From the IMG/VR virus record IMGVR_UViG_3300025165_000001, positions 1 through 61,556 of that record: a stretch of 61,556 nucleotides of DNA; one strand, 5' to 3'. Positions 40,874-49,982 of the stretch are shown here, in pieces. A program made the translations under genes and the position numbers. The notes beneath the pieces were generated by a model that saw only the letters and a program-made list of their open reading frames with translations, was not told where the DNA came from and ran no database searches. This DNA is from a virus. Within the stretch, counting starts at the first letter, position 1; every line of letters starts with the position of its first letter.

Positions 40874-42370
40874 TCAGTTCAGCAAAGTGCATCGCAGTAC
40901 GGAACCTGCGAGAAACTTGTTATCACTCGCGTTAGCCGCGTTCTGCGCCCATTGGAGTTGAATATCGCCCGCGGCGGCATCGGTCGAAGCTAATCCCCAA
41001 AGCGTTACGCCCCCAGTGACAGCGGCGGACCCAAACGCATAGGTTCCACCAGCCGTCAATAGAGCGGTAGGGGATGATCCGGCAGCCGATGGTCCAAAAT
41101 ATCTGGCCGTATTAGTAGTCCCGGTCATAGTCGCCTGCGGCCCCCATACCATCGTCGTCGCGGCAGGCACGGTCCACCCTACCTTGAAGCGCGATGTGGT
41201 ATTTTCCGCGCTCACGGCAGCAATAACCTCGACTAAATATCGCTTGTTGGCCACGACCGCGCAAAGCAACTCATCGTCGTCCTGAAGTGCGGCTGAGGTA
41301 TTGACAGTTTCATCTGCGGTTTTGACCACAAGGACAGTCTGGGCAACATCCGGTGTGCCGCAGTCCCACCCACTCGCCTGAGCCGAATCGGCAACCAGGC
41401 TGACACCATCGGCGCATACCGGAAGCCGTATCGAATTTGTTCCGTCATGGGTCAGGATATCGCCCTTGGTAGTCAGTGGGTCCAGGGCGTTGAACGTGGC
41501 TACTACGCTGGCTCCGGGAATGTTCAATGATGTAGCCTCGATATCGCCAGCACCTACCACGCCTAGGTGGCCGAAATTGGACACCTGCACGCCATCGCTT
41601 GTGCCTTGCGCAGTGACCCTAAGCGGATTGATATTTGAGCCCGCCGCAGTATCGAGCTGAAGCAAAGGGCCGGTTCCCGTGTTGCCCGCCGCGCTGGATA
41701 GCCGGAAAGCTGGGTTCGCGCCGGTATTCGCGCTCCAGCTAAAGGTCGAACGGTTGGCGCCCATGGCCAATGATGCGTTCCCCGCCGGTGCTGTGATTTG
41801 ATCCCATTGATTTGCGGTAGCCGCTGCCGTATTCAAGTCCGTACCGCAGGAAATCGCGCCCGTAACATCGAATCCGATCATCTTTTCTGTTGCTTCACAT
41901 TCGTTGGGCAATGCCGTCAGGCTGTAGCCCTCCACCATCTTATAGGCTCTGGTGATTTGCTCCTGGAGCTGCTGGGCAAGCGCCGTGAGACGATCGAGGT
42001 TCGCCATGACCGCGGTGGCGCTATATGCCGAGTTCGCGGCGTAGTTTGTGCTCTGAGCGAGCGGGCCATTGCGCAAGAGTACGACCTTGGTGGCGTCAGC
42101 CGGAGCCGTAAGAAAAGTTACTGTGCCCCCAGTGCTATTCCCGACACCGCTGATCGTATAGTGCGTGCCGAGCGTTTTTGTCACGCCGTCAACGAGCACC
42201 TTGATATGAGCCTGGTCGAGGAGTTTCCAATTGTACGTGAACGCAGTCGTCGAGGCATCGCCAGTGTAGGAATCCAGGGCGTCATCCGCTGGCATCGTCG
42301 CGAAGGTTTCATTGGGAACCGTCGAGACCGACGCAAGGGCAAGAAATAAGATCAGAAGTAATTTTTTCAT
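40874..42370 (-). CDS. T7-type tail fibre with signal peptide (498 aa)
   Basis: A Sec signal peptide (LLLILFLALASVSTV...TFA, cut near residue 25) precedes a T7 gp17 N-terminal adaptor-like domain (DALDSYTGDASTTAFTYNWKLLDQAHIKVLVDG...TFLTAPADATKVVLLRN). A coiled coil (LDRLTALAQQLQEQITRAYKM) and a distal domain ending LQWAQNAANASDNKFLAGSVLRC follow, as in other fibre tips. Receptor binding is the expected role. The signal peptide is anomalous. Confidence 0.75.
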   Translation of the reverse strand: MKKLLLILFLALASVSTVPNETFATMPADDALDSYTGDASTTAFTYNWKLLDQAHIKVLVDGVTKTLGTHYTISGVGNSTGGTVTFLTAPADATKVVLLRNGPLAQSTNYAANSAYSATAVMANLDRLTALAQQLQEQITRAYKMVEGYSLTALPNECEATEKMIGFDVTGAISCGTDLNTAAATANQWDQITAPAGNASLAMGANRSTFSWSANTGANPAFRLSSAAGNTGTGPLLQLDTAAGSNINPLRVTAQGTSDGVQVSNFGHLGVVGAGDIEATSLNIPGASVVATFNALDPLTTKGDILTHDGTNSIRLPVCADGVSLVADSAQASGWDCGTPDVAQTVLVVKTADETVNTSAALQDDDELLCAVVANKRYLVEVIAAVSAENTTSRFKVGWTVPAATTMVWGPQATMTGTTNTARYFGPSAAGSSPTALLTAGGTYAFGSAAVTGGVTLWGLASTDAAAGDIQLQWAQNAANASDNKFLAGSVLRCTLLN

Positions 42371-42377
42371 GTGTACC

Positions 42378-42584
42378 TCAATTCAACGTACCGATCTGCC
42401 CCGATCCATACCACCGCCGCAGTGTTGACTCCCGATCCCAGGCAGTCTGGGGGTTGAGGCTCAACTCGCTCGCGATCGCGCCACGGTTCTTCGCAGGAGC
42501 ATTCATGACCGTGATCGCATCAAGTGGCCCACGGGTTGTCGGGATAATCCCCATACCTATCAGCGGTGCGGCTATATTTTTCAT
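42378..42584 (-). CDS. Small hypothetical virion-region protein (68 aa)
   Basis: The start at 42584 (MKNIAAPLIGMG) has GGAG about 10 bases upstream. Hydrophobic N-terminus, then polar. Lies between the gp14-like and fibre genes. Confidence 0.5.
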   Translation of the reverse strand: MKNIAAPLIGMGIIPTTRGPLDAITVMNAPAKNRGAIASELSLNPQTAWDRESTLRRWYGSGQIGTLN

Positions 42585-42609
42585 GATCCGTATCCACTCC
42601 AACTCACGT

Positions 42610-43047
42610 CTAGGGAGTTTGCGACGCCTTGTACCACTTACCCCCGATGGACGCGAAATCGCCTATGCCTTCCCATAACGCAGCCCCCGCTTTGCTTCGA
42701 GCGTTAATTCCGCCCCATTGGGCTTGACGCTTCTGTAAATCGTAGGCATATCGATTCCATGCGCGATTTTCGCCGGAGGTGTAGGCGTTTAGAAGTTCAA
42801 ACTCTAATGGAGAGCCAGACCCAGATGCTACGCCACCAGCTTCCGTTCTGGCCTGATTTTTAGCTAACGCCCAAATCTCCTGTTTTTCGGCCGCGGCATC
42901 TGCGGCCCGCTTCTGCGCCTGGATTGCGGCAACCTCATCTTTAGATTGCTGCTGGGCTTGACTTGCCTGAGCGACACCGCCAGCCATTGACGCAATCGTC
43001 CCAACGGCTTGGATGATCATCGGAATGAAAGGTACTATTTGAGCCAT
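42610..43047 (-). CDS. Internal virion protein, T7 gp14-like (145 aa)
   Basis: The N-terminal hydrophobic segment (IPMIIQAVGTIASMAGG), a Gln/Ala-rich coiled coil and YTSGENRAWNRYAYDLQ are typical of podoviral gp14-like internal or membrane-interacting proteins. Position after the gp13-like gene agrees. Confidence 0.7.
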   Translation of the reverse strand: MAQIVPFIPMIIQAVGTIASMAGGVAQASQAQQQSKDEVAAIQAQKRAADAAAEKQEIWALAKNQARTEAGGVASGSGSPLEFELLNAYTSGENRAWNRYAYDLQKRQAQWGGINARSKAGAALWEGIGDFASIGGKWYKASQTP

Positions 43048-43458
43048 TTATTTCACCCAAGCGAACCGAAAGTAGTCTTCTCCGCCCCTGTACTTGCACA
43101 TCTTTCCCTCGGCCACAAAACCTAGGCGCGACAACCAGGTGCAGAATCTTGGTTGCGCCAAAGTCTCGGCCTCCAGCCTGACGAGCCCCATGGCATCACG
43201 CACGGCGGGAATAAGTGTCGTGACGTGCTTTTGTATCCGGCGCATGATCAGCGGGCTCGCCCGCGCGCCCTCTGTGTGCAGCGTCCAAGCCTTGCCGACG
43301 TTATCCCACAGGCGCACGATACCACCGGCGGCTACCGGCTCGCCGTCGGCAAGCAGGCAGAAGCTTGGCCCAGACACGCGCATACTGTTTTGCATCGCGT
43401 TAGTCTCCCCCATCTGGTGAAGGTGGATGAGCTTGAGGGTTACGAGTTCGATTTTCAT
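43048..43458 (-). CDS. GNAT-fold DUF2833-like protein, T7 gp13-like (136 aa)
   Basis: CLLADGEPVAAGGIVRLWDNVGKAWTLHTEGARASPLIMRRIQ followed by RLEAETLAQPRFCTWLSRLGFVAEG is the acetyltransferase-like fold of the DUF2833/T7 gp13 group. In T7 it is needed for virion assembly. Catalysis is uncertain. Written in pieces here: the motifs lie at residues 33-75 and 93-118. Confidence 0.75.
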   Translation of the reverse strand: MKIELVTLKLIHLHQMGETNAMQNSMRVSGPSFCLLADGEPVAAGGIVRLWDNVGKAWTLHTEGARASPLIMRRIQKHVTTLIPAVRDAMGLVRLEAETLAQPRFCTWLSRLGFVAEGKMCKYRGGEDYFRFAWVK

Positions 43459-43492
43459 TGCTAAGTTGATCCGTCTATAGTAATTATGGCCT

Positions 43493-44107
43493 ATGAAACA
43501 AATAAACCTCTCTGGGAGAATTTTCGGTGCCTGGACCGTAGTTGCCTTTGATCGCCGAACGAAACACCATTATCGCTGGACTTGCCGCTGCCAATGTGGA
43601 GCAACTAAATCTATACGTCGCAGCACGCTGACTAGCGGCGAAACTCAAAGCTGCGGCTGTCAGCGGGCGGAGAAGGCTTTCCGTCACGGACTGTCGCAAA
43701 CGCGCACCTATCATACATGGGCCAGCATGAAAGCCCGTTGCTATAATCCAAGGAATGGAAAGTATCCGCTCTATGGTGGAAGAGATATTCGAGTATGCCA
43801 GCCGTGGATAGAGGATTTTAGAAATTTCGTAAAGGACATGGGCGAGGCGCCCAAGGGAAAAACGATTGATAGATTTCCGAATAACAACGGCAACTACGAG
43901 CCTGGAAACTGCCGATGGGCTACGCCAAAAGAACAAAACCGCAATAGGCGAGACAATCGGTTGATTACTTATGACGGAACGACGTTGCCTCTGGCCGAAT
44001 GGGCAGAAAGGGTCGGCCTGAAACCCCACTGTCTTCGTAAGCGTTTGTATGTTCATAAATGGCCCGTCGCGACTGCTCTTTTTAGGAAATCTCATCTCCA
44101 AAGCTAA
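43493..44107 (+). CDS. HNH-like homing endonuclease, antisense insert (204 aa)
   Basis: N-terminal zinc knuckle (WTCRCQCGATKSI...SGETQSCGC), then HTWASMKARCYNP, YPLYGGRDIRVCQPW and GNCRWATPKEQNRNRR, the arrangement of freestanding phage HNH homing proteins with a C-terminal DNA-binding helix. It is the only plus-strand gene within the late minus operon and overlaps the nozzle gene by 26 bases, as expected for an invading element. Confidence 0.7.
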   Translation: MKQINLSGRIFGAWTVVAFDRRTKHHYRWTCRCQCGATKSIRRSTLTSGETQSCGCQRAEKAFRHGLSQTRTYHTWASMKARCYNPRNGKYPLYGGRDIRVCQPWIEDFRNFVKDMGEAPKGKTIDRFPNNNGNYEPGNCRWATPKEQNRNRRDNRLITYDGTTLPLAEWAERVGLKPHCLRKRLYVHKWPVATALFRKSHLQS

Positions 44108-46547
44108 CGCGCCCCGAAATCCCCAGTATCTGCATAGGGTAGGGCTGTGTTTGTTGAATAGTAAGAGCACCGTCGAAGTCGTCGTCGGTTCTCACATTCT
44201 CCATGCTCGCCAGCCCCGTAAAGGGTCGGGTCGTTCCAGTTGGTTTCAGGGGCTTACCGTTCAGGGTGCCGCCAATCGTATTTTTTAACCGGACTCGAAC
44301 TATATCCCACGCACGTTTCAATGGCTCTGTGACTTCGTTCGGTATCGCAGGTCTGAGCGTGGTCAGCGTCGAGGTGAAATGAAGTCCAACCTCGTACACC
44401 GTGTCGTTCTCCGGTGCCTCATCAGCATCAAGCGTGACGACACCGCCAGTTACCACCTTTTGCGCGATGGCATTACTACCGATAATCACATCGACCGTCT
44501 CGCCTTCGAGATGATCAAGCCCTGAGATCGTAGTTGCGGCAGCGGCGATCGTGCCCACCTTGGCGCAATCCGTTTGTAGGTCGGAAAAGGCGCGCGCTGA
44601 CATCGTAGATGAGTCATCCTCGAAGTATTCCCAGAAACGTTTGGTCTCGCCGTTAATGGTGCGTTTGACGATGCAAAGCATGGTTTGCCGCTTGCCGCCC
44701 TCGTGAGGAAGAACAATGACGCTTTCAATATCGCCATCAGTCACGGTGCGCGCCCAGGCAAGAATCTCCTGCCGCGGCTTGAAAGTAAGTCCCGCTAAAT
44801 GGCCATTGTCCAACGGGTAGAAGATTATCGAATTAGGTTTCTGCCAATACGCCGGAGCATGTTTTGCAAATCCCATATCGCTGATCTGGCGCGCGAACAG
44901 AGTGGGCTCACTCGGCACGAAACTACTGGCGTCCGGTGAGTCCTGAAGCGAATAGGCTAACTGCACTATGTCACGACCGTAGCGTTGTATAATCAGGATG
45001 GCATTATCAACAACGATAGGTTGAGCGTGCATCGATCCTGCTTTACTGATCTTGGAAACAAAAGGCGTCTCGTCGCCGCCGAGAGGCGCATCCGCGCCTT
45101 GCCCCCTGGCTGCGTATTCTTGTTTAGCATTACCGATATAGAGGGATCCCAGAGAAACAAGCCATTGGAGCGGGTCCAGCCCGCCGTCGTTAAACGTGTA
45201 TTCGTAAGCGTCCGTTGGGAGTGCCCCGGTGGCAAAATTATAGATATCGTTGTAGCTCGGCCCCCAGAGCGTCTTGGGCTGAGTCGGCGTGCCTGCAAAT
45301 ACCAAGCGGCCCTGATGAATCGTAACCGTTTGCGGTCTCCCGCGCGTTGCCGACCAACTCGATTCTTGCAAACGCCATGCGCCAGCGGCTACGGCATCCG
45401 GGTTGGCGCCAGATGCGTCCGTAAGAATGGATTTGATTACGCCCTTCCCACCAGTCGGACTCGTAACCTCGGTGATTTCTATGGTGCCGCCCAACAACTT
45501 AACGAACTTGCCCGCATAGGCGGTGCGCAGAGCCGCTACGCCGCTAGTTGTAAAAGTCACTACGCGACCCACGGGTTCCTTTTTGTTCACGTCGAAAGCG
45601 ACCTGCGGAGCAAGGCGCAATAACCATCCACTTGCGGCGAACCCGCTGATCAAATCCCAAGTCACACCGGCTTGTCCAGCCGAAAAAGCCGCGTCGATCT
45701 CGAATGTGTCCGGTGTAGGTACGGCTGTAATCATGCGGATCTCGCCCGCCTGTGCTCCGCTCGTGAGTAGGACGGCATTCCCGACTTCGGCAACATGCCC
45801 AACAACCGTAACGGTAGTTCCGGCACTGGAAAGTGCTACCGGATCTGCGGTGATGGTCTGCGCGAAATCATCGAGCATGTCCACGGTCGCTTGACGGGCG
45901 TTATCGATCGCTGTAATCACGGCGCGACCAGTGCCCGCAATGAGTTGCCGCCCCTCATCGCCAGCCAGGAGCACATCGGACACCGTGCGAAACTTGATAT
46001 CCATGCCGGTATTAGCCCCGAGAGCGCCGGCTACGGCTAAATCCTCATCGGCATCGAATGAGGGTGGAGGATCGGCGTTGAAATTCGCCAACGTCCAGTT
46101 CGCGTCGGTGATTCGGGCAAGTTTCTGGATATCGTATGCTGGATTCGGATTGCACATGAAGATAAAGTCCGCACTCTGCTGGTAGTGAATGTCGCGCAAG
46201 TCTGCTTCTTGATACGGGCTGGTCAAAATCTCAAAAGGAACAACACCGTCAAGAACTGGTGCGCGATTTTTCAAAAAACGAAAATAACCCTCGCCCGCCT
46301 CTATCCCAAAGGCGTCGGTAACATCGTGCTCAAACGGTATAGCCATCGTGAACTTACTCGAATCCTTGACCTCGCAAATATACTGCAAGCCCGGCCTGCG
46401 GATAGAGCCGCCTTCAGGAAGAACCCAGAAGTTCTCCATGACGCGCACGCCGTTGTATCTTTTCGCGACGTCCGTGCGCGCTTCGATCTCTTCGGAGACT
46501 TCTCCTTGAGCAAGGCTGACCTGAACGAGTTTTGCTTTTTGTGCCAA
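44082..46547 (-). CDS. Tail tubular protein B / nozzle (821 aa)
   Basis: The N-terminus (LAQGEVSEEIEARTDVAKRYNGVRVMENFWVLPEGG) is the standard opening of podoviral nozzle/stabilisation proteins (T7 gp12 / P22 gp10 type), followed by a long beta-rich body. PLGGDETPFVSKISKAGSMHAQPIVVDNAILIIQRYGRDI near residue 490 is also typical. Forms the tail tip channel. Preceded by the tube A gene. Confidence 0.85.
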   Translation of the reverse strand: MAQKAKLVQVSLAQGEVSEEIEARTDVAKRYNGVRVMENFWVLPEGGSIRRPGLQYICEVKDSSKFTMAIPFEHDVTDAFGIEAGEGYFRFLKNRAPVLDGVVPFEILTSPYQEADLRDIHYQQSADFIFMCNPNPAYDIQKLARITDANWTLANFNADPPPSFDADEDLAVAGALGANTGMDIKFRTVSDVLLAGDEGRQLIAGTGRAVITAIDNARQATVDMLDDFAQTITADPVALSSAGTTVTVVGHVAEVGNAVLLTSGAQAGEIRMITAVPTPDTFEIDAAFSAGQAGVTWDLISGFAASGWLLRLAPQVAFDVNKKEPVGRVVTFTTSGVAALRTAYAGKFVKLLGGTIEITEVTSPTGGKGVIKSILTDASGANPDAVAAGAWRLQESSWSATRGRPQTVTIHQGRLVFAGTPTQPKTLWGPSYNDIYNFATGALPTDAYEYTFNDGGLDPLQWLVSLGSLYIGNAKQEYAARGQGADAPLGGDETPFVSKISKAGSMHAQPIVVDNAILIIQRYGRDIVQLAYSLQDSPDASSFVPSEPTLFARQISDMGFAKHAPAYWQKPNSIIFYPLDNGHLAGLTFKPRQEILAWARTVTDGDIESVIVLPHEGGKRQTMLCIVKRTINGETKRFWEYFEDDSSTMSARAFSDLQTDCAKVGTIAAAATTISGLDHLEGETVDVIIGSNAIAQKVVTGGVVTLDADEAPENDTVYEVGLHFTSTLTTLRPAIPNEVTEPLKRAWDIVRVRLKNTIGGTLNGKPLKPTGTTRPFTGLASMENVRTDDDFDGALTIQQTQPYPMQILGISGRVSFGDEIS

Positions 46548-46548
46548 A

Positions 46549-47178
46549 TTATTCTCTGATATCGTCAGTCAAAAAACTACACGTCATTTGTTCAGTCGGA
46601 TTTTCCTGGCCATCAACTGCTTTCGCGTCGAGCAATTGCATCTGGTAGAGCTTAAAAAGATCGCTCGCCTTTTCTTTGTCCGTATTAAGCGCCGGTGCGA
46701 GCCTTACGGCAAGAAACGTTACGAAGGCTTGATGAAACATTCCATCCCAGATGTTCGGATCGTCCACCCATTTGATGTATTCAATAATAACCGTGGACTC
46801 ATCGGTGAGAAGATTGCGCCCTTCTATTTCCCATTTGGGATAGCGAAACGTCGGCCAGACCGGCGGCCCGCTTTGCACCGAGGTCGAACGCGAATCGTTG
46901 TTGACTTGCAAGACGCGAAAACAATCCGCCGGCAAGGCGTAGGCGTAAGTCCAGTCGGAAATTGGCGCTGTGGCGTTCTGCGCCAATTGAACGCGGTCCT
47001 TGGCGAAGTTCCATGGATGGTCCCGAAGCATCGCGCGAAGCAACGAAACAAAATACTGCTTGCACTGGACGGCTACCGGATCATCGGTATCGTCAAGATC
47101 GGTGATCGGTGCCCGGCCGAGTTGGCCCAATGCCTCACTAGCCACAGCGGCGGGGCTTGTTTCGAAGATTACGCTCAT
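46549..47178 (-). CDS. Tail tubular protein A (209 aa)
   Basis: The start is at 47178, in an ATGA overlap with the glycosyltransferase stop. ASEALGQLGRAPITDLDDTDDPVAVQCKQYF..LRAMLRDHPWNFAKDRVQL and FTYAYALPADCFRVLQV-like segments are hallmarks of T7 gp11-type proteins. Forms the adaptor ring under the portal. Confidence 0.85.
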   Translation of the reverse strand: MSVIFETSPAAVASEALGQLGRAPITDLDDTDDPVAVQCKQYFVSLLRAMLRDHPWNFAKDRVQLAQNATAPISDWTYAYALPADCFRVLQVNNDSRSTSVQSGPPVWPTFRYPKWEIEGRNLLTDESTVIIEYIKWVDDPNIWDGMFHQAFVTFLAVRLAPALNTDKEKASDLFKLYQMQLLDAKAVDGQENPTEQMTCSFLTDDIRE

Positions 47179-47879
47179 ACGGCACGCTCCCATTCGAACC
47201 GTAGCGGGTTTTCCGGCCTGTACGGTACACGTTTGGCGCGCAGCGCGGGGTTCGTAGTCCAGTCATATCCCGAACCTCGGCGCCCCCATTCCCGCGTTGA
47301 AGCATCGGGGATATCGTTTCTTCCGTAGTGAGTGAGATATACGTCAGACAGGTCGACGTGCTTCGCGACGCGGCTTAAATTCGCCCTGAACGCCCCTTCT
47401 CCGGCGCCCCACCAACCGCTGAAATCCTCGTCCGTGCCACCAACCAACCAATAGAGGCTGCGTTGCAAGACGTAGCTGTTGTGATGCGGAGGCAGGCCGC
47501 GACCGTCGGCCCATTCACGAGCCAACCAGTAGAAAGTTCCAGGCTTCAGGCTCGGGAGAACAGCGATCAGCTTTTCGGCATCGTCTTTTTGGAGCAGGTG
47601 ATCGATATCCGTCAGCAGACACCATCCGTCCGGGGCGACGTGCATGCCGAGATTGCGGGCTCCGGGTATATTCCAGACTAGATTTTCCTTGATCCGATAG
47701 CACTCCACGGGAAAACCGACATCGTAAATATGCCCTGCGGCGGGATCGTTCTGGCTGCCGTCGTCAACGATTATGGCGCGAAGATGGGCTTTCACGGCCG
47801 GGGTGTAGCTGGCCCATTCCATCATGTGGCGGTCCAACATGCCCCCGTTCTCGTAGTATGATAAAACGATTGTGATCAT
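47175..47879 (-). CDS. GT-A glycosyltransferase, family-2-like (234 aa)
   Basis: The start at 47879 overlaps the membrane gene stop (ATGA). ITIVLSYYENGGML, IIVDDGSQNDPA, GARNLGMHVA and LLTDIDHLL (DxD metal site) give the canonical GT2 nucleotide-sugar fold. GWWGAGEGAFRAN near residue 150 fits the acceptor loop. Its stop overlaps the tail-tube A start, so sugar transfer is coupled to tail synthesis. Target unknown: virion protein, host glycan or DNA. Confidence 0.8.
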   Translation of the reverse strand: MITIVLSYYENGGMLDRHMMEWASYTPAVKAHLRAIIVDDGSQNDPAAGHIYDVGFPVECYRIKENLVWNIPGARNLGMHVAPDGWCLLTDIDHLLQKDDAEKLIAVLPSLKPGTFYWLAREWADGRGLPPHHNSYVLQRSLYWLVGGTDEDFSGWWGAGEGAFRANLSRVAKHVDLSDVYLTHYGRNDIPDASTREWGRRGSGYDWTTNPALRAKRVPYRPENPLRFEWERAV

Positions 47880-48070
47880 CGTTTCTTGCATCTCTCAATC
47901 ACGTCAATCATCTGCGTGCACAATACTAATCCTAAAAAGATCGGCACCATCCAGGAGAACGGGTGATAACCGAACAAGCGCTCAGGAAGCGTCGGGTCAA
48001 CGATGGCGACGACGAATCCCGACAGTAGAAAACTCGCCAAGGCACAATCCATGATTGAGCTGATCTTCAT
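47876..48070 (-). CDS. Two-helix membrane protein (64 aa)
   Basis: GGAGGTATTCT precedes the ATG. Two hydrophobic helices (residues 9-25 and 38-56) and a basic end (ERCKKR). Lies inside the glycosylation cassette; might anchor or flip a sugar carrier, but this is speculation. Confidence 0.55.
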   Translation of the reverse strand: MKISSIMDCALASFLLSGFVVAIVDPTLPERLFGYHPFSWMVPIFLGLVLCTQMIDVIERCKKR

Positions 48071-48087
48071 AGAATACCTCCCCAGTT

Positions 48088-48693
48088 TTATCCCAAGTAC
48101 CTAAACGCTGCCGCCGTAGTGCCGCCCATGCGGTCGGCAAACAATTCGAACTCTTCTCCGTGTTCTGCCATGTACTTCTTCTGGGCGCCGTATTGCTCAC
48201 CGCCCTTTTCGTCAAAATGAAAATCCTGCAAAACCAAAATAGCCCCCGGTACGAAGTGCGGGCGAAAGATTGTCATCGCGTGCTGCCAGATCGGTTCGAT
48301 CTTTGTGGCGTCGTCTACGTAAAGTCCTATCGGATATCCGGGCCACTTAGCCTCTCTGATATCGCCACGGTGATAATTGATTTCCACATCGAAGGGACTC
48401 AGGGCCGTTTGAACGCGCGCCAGCGTGTTTTCACCGAGCGCAAGATGAATGCCGTAAGCCGCAGCCTTTTCTGTCTCAGCCGCTGTAGCCATCCAGCGGT
48501 CATAGACATGAATCGGTGCGCCACTCTCCATGGCGCCCAACGCAAGTTGCGCAGTACCGGCCCCAAGCCAGCAGCCAACCTCGACAATAGCTGCCCCTTT
48601 GACAACAGCAGCCGCGTAAGCTTCGAGCCATTCACCGATCTCGACGCCCCCTTGGCTTGCAAATGTTTTGGCATATGCTCTCAGATCCTTCAT
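48088..48693 (-). CDS. Class I SAM methyltransferase (201 aa)
   Basis: The start at 48693 overlaps the previous stop (ATGA); the longer frame is an artefact. AAIVEVGCWLGAGTAQLA is motif I (GxGxG-like), HVYDRWMA the acidic strand-2 end, and IGLYVDDATKIEPIWQHAMTIFRPHFVPGAILVLQDFH motifs IV-V with a TylF-like layout. Probably methylates a sugar. Paralogue of the gene at 49421-49981. Confidence 0.7.
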   Translation of the reverse strand: MKDLRAYAKTFASQGGVEIGEWLEAYAAAVVKGAAIVEVGCWLGAGTAQLALGAMESGAPIHVYDRWMATAAETEKAAAYGIHLALGENTLARVQTALSPFDVEINYHRGDIREAKWPGYPIGLYVDDATKIEPIWQHAMTIFRPHFVPGAILVLQDFHFDEKGGEQYGAQKKYMAEHGEEFELFADRMGGTTAAAFRYLG

Positions 48694-49451
48694 TGGTAAT
48701 TCGCTTTGAGCCAATCCAGTAGATCCCACGGTTTTTCTTGTCCTTGGAAAAAGATGATCTTCGCATTGCCGGGCAACTTTGCCGTCATACGGTTGGCCCG
48801 CAGCCACGGCCAAAAATAAACCCCGTCTTTCATTCCCCAGCCGGCCTCGGTCCTGCCCAGCGCGTAAAGCATCCAGCCCTGGTCGGTGCTTAAAAACCGC
48901 CTGGCGTCTTCGGGCTTGCATTTCCCCCTGATGGCATCAAAGCTCTGCTCGCCGCGAAATTTACTCCATACAGCTTCCCGTGCCCCCGAATTCATCATCC
49001 ACATTGACGACTGATAGCGGGATTTGCGGTCATCGTATTTAATCGGCGCTCGGTAACAGATTAAAAAATCTTCGCTGCGACCGAGTATCGAATCCAAGCT
49101 ACCGGTCACCACGCAGTCCAGATCAACGGAAACAAACCGCTCACCAAATACCGCGCGAGATGCTGCGCTAAACGCCTTGAGCCTCACATAGCACTGTGGG
49201 AACTCTGGCAACCATTCCGGCGAGCGCAGGTCGTGCCAGTCATCCCAAAGCGGAATCGGGGTAATGAGCGGGTCGAATTCTGCATCAATCTGGTCGGTCA
49301 TCACAACAAACCTATGCGCCAGTGTCAGGTTCCGGTGAATCATACGCGCGCATGTATTCACGTGTTCCGGCGTGTACTGAGTCCAACATCGTGCATCGCG
49401 CCATAGCCAAAATACAATCGTTAGAGGGGCTTCCTGAATTCCCACTGACAC
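48690..49451 (-). CDS. GT-A-like glycosyltransferase, paralogue 2 (253 aa)
   Basis: LTIVFWLWRDARCW, MIHRNLTLAHRFVVMTDQ, FVSVDLDCVV (DxD site), SSMWMMNSGAREAVWSKFRG and AKIIFFQGQEKPWD match the paralogue at 49983-50726 block by block. The fold resembles capsular/LPS glycosyltransferases with nucleotide-sugar and metal sites. GTG start overlapping the upstream methyltransferase. Confidence 0.7.
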   Translation of the reverse strand: MSVGIQEAPLTIVFWLWRDARCWTQYTPEHVNTCARMIHRNLTLAHRFVVMTDQIDAEFDPLITPIPLWDDWHDLRSPEWLPEFPQCYVRLKAFSAASRAVFGERFVSVDLDCVVTGSLDSILGRSEDFLICYRAPIKYDDRKSRYQSSMWMMNSGAREAVWSKFRGEQSFDAIRGKCKPEDARRFLSTDQGWMLYALGRTEAGWGMKDGVYFWPWLRANRMTAKLPGNAKIIFFQGQEKPWDLLDWLKANYQ

Positions 49452-49981
49452 CCCTTTCCAGTGCCGGGTAAATGCCTGGCCTTATCGTTGAAAAATTCCC
49501 GTACCGCCCGGTCTACGCCCTTACCCTGCGCATCGTCGCCCGCGATTAAGCCGCCGGACTTTACCTTTGGCCACCAGGCTGTGATATCGGCGGCAATGCA
49601 GGCGTAGGCGTGGTCGGCATCGATAAAGACAAAATCGAGCGAGTTGTCTTGATAATCCTTGGCCGCCTCCACGGACGGCAGACGAACAACGTTGATCAAA
49701 TGACTTACGGGCGCCGTGTTGGCTAGAAACTCGTCGAACAGTGTGCCCTCAACGATTTCCTTGTGATCCTGCATGTCGGATGATCCCAGCCAAGTATCGA
49801 CGCAATCGAACGTGATCTTCTTACCGCTGTTGGCGATCTCGACGGCCATGAAACACGCCGATCGGCCTTTCCAGCAACCGATCTCGACGAAATAGGCCGG
49901 ATCCGGGGCTTCCTTGACGACTCGCTGGTAGACCAAGCTGAAAGAAAACCAGCCTTTTACGTGTTCAAAGAAATGTTCCAT
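49421..49981 (-). CDS. Class I SAM methyltransferase, paralogue 1 (186 aa)
   Basis: The start at 49981 lies just after the upstream stop. AYFVEIGCWKGRSACFMAVEI (motif I), TFDCVDTWLGS (strand 2), LDFVFIDADHAYACIAADITAWWPKVKSGGLIAGDD (motifs IV-V). This 'HxY...GG-iaGDD' set is typical of sugar or small-molecule O-methyltransferases of the Methyltransf_24 type. Alternates with the glycosyltransferase genes. Confidence 0.75.
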   Translation of the reverse strand: MEHFFEHVKGWFSFSLVYQRVVKEAPDPAYFVEIGCWKGRSACFMAVEIANSGKKITFDCVDTWLGSSDMQDHKEIVEGTLFDEFLANTAPVSHLINVVRLPSVEAAKDYQDNSLDFVFIDADHAYACIAADITAWWPKVKSGGLIAGDDAQGKGVDRAVREFFNDKARHLPGTGKGCQWEFRKPL

Positions 49982-49982
49982 G

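Noticed and set aside
43493-44107. Diversity-generating retroelement near the tail genes
   Set aside because: No reverse transcriptase and no template/variable repeat pair is seen; the insert encodes an HNH-like protein.
44985-45623. 212-aa plus-strand frame
   Set aside because: Antisense to the nozzle gene and lacks any domain or start signal.
46588-47328. 246-aa plus-strand frame
   Set aside because: Opposes tail tube A and the glycosyltransferase, both strongly supported.
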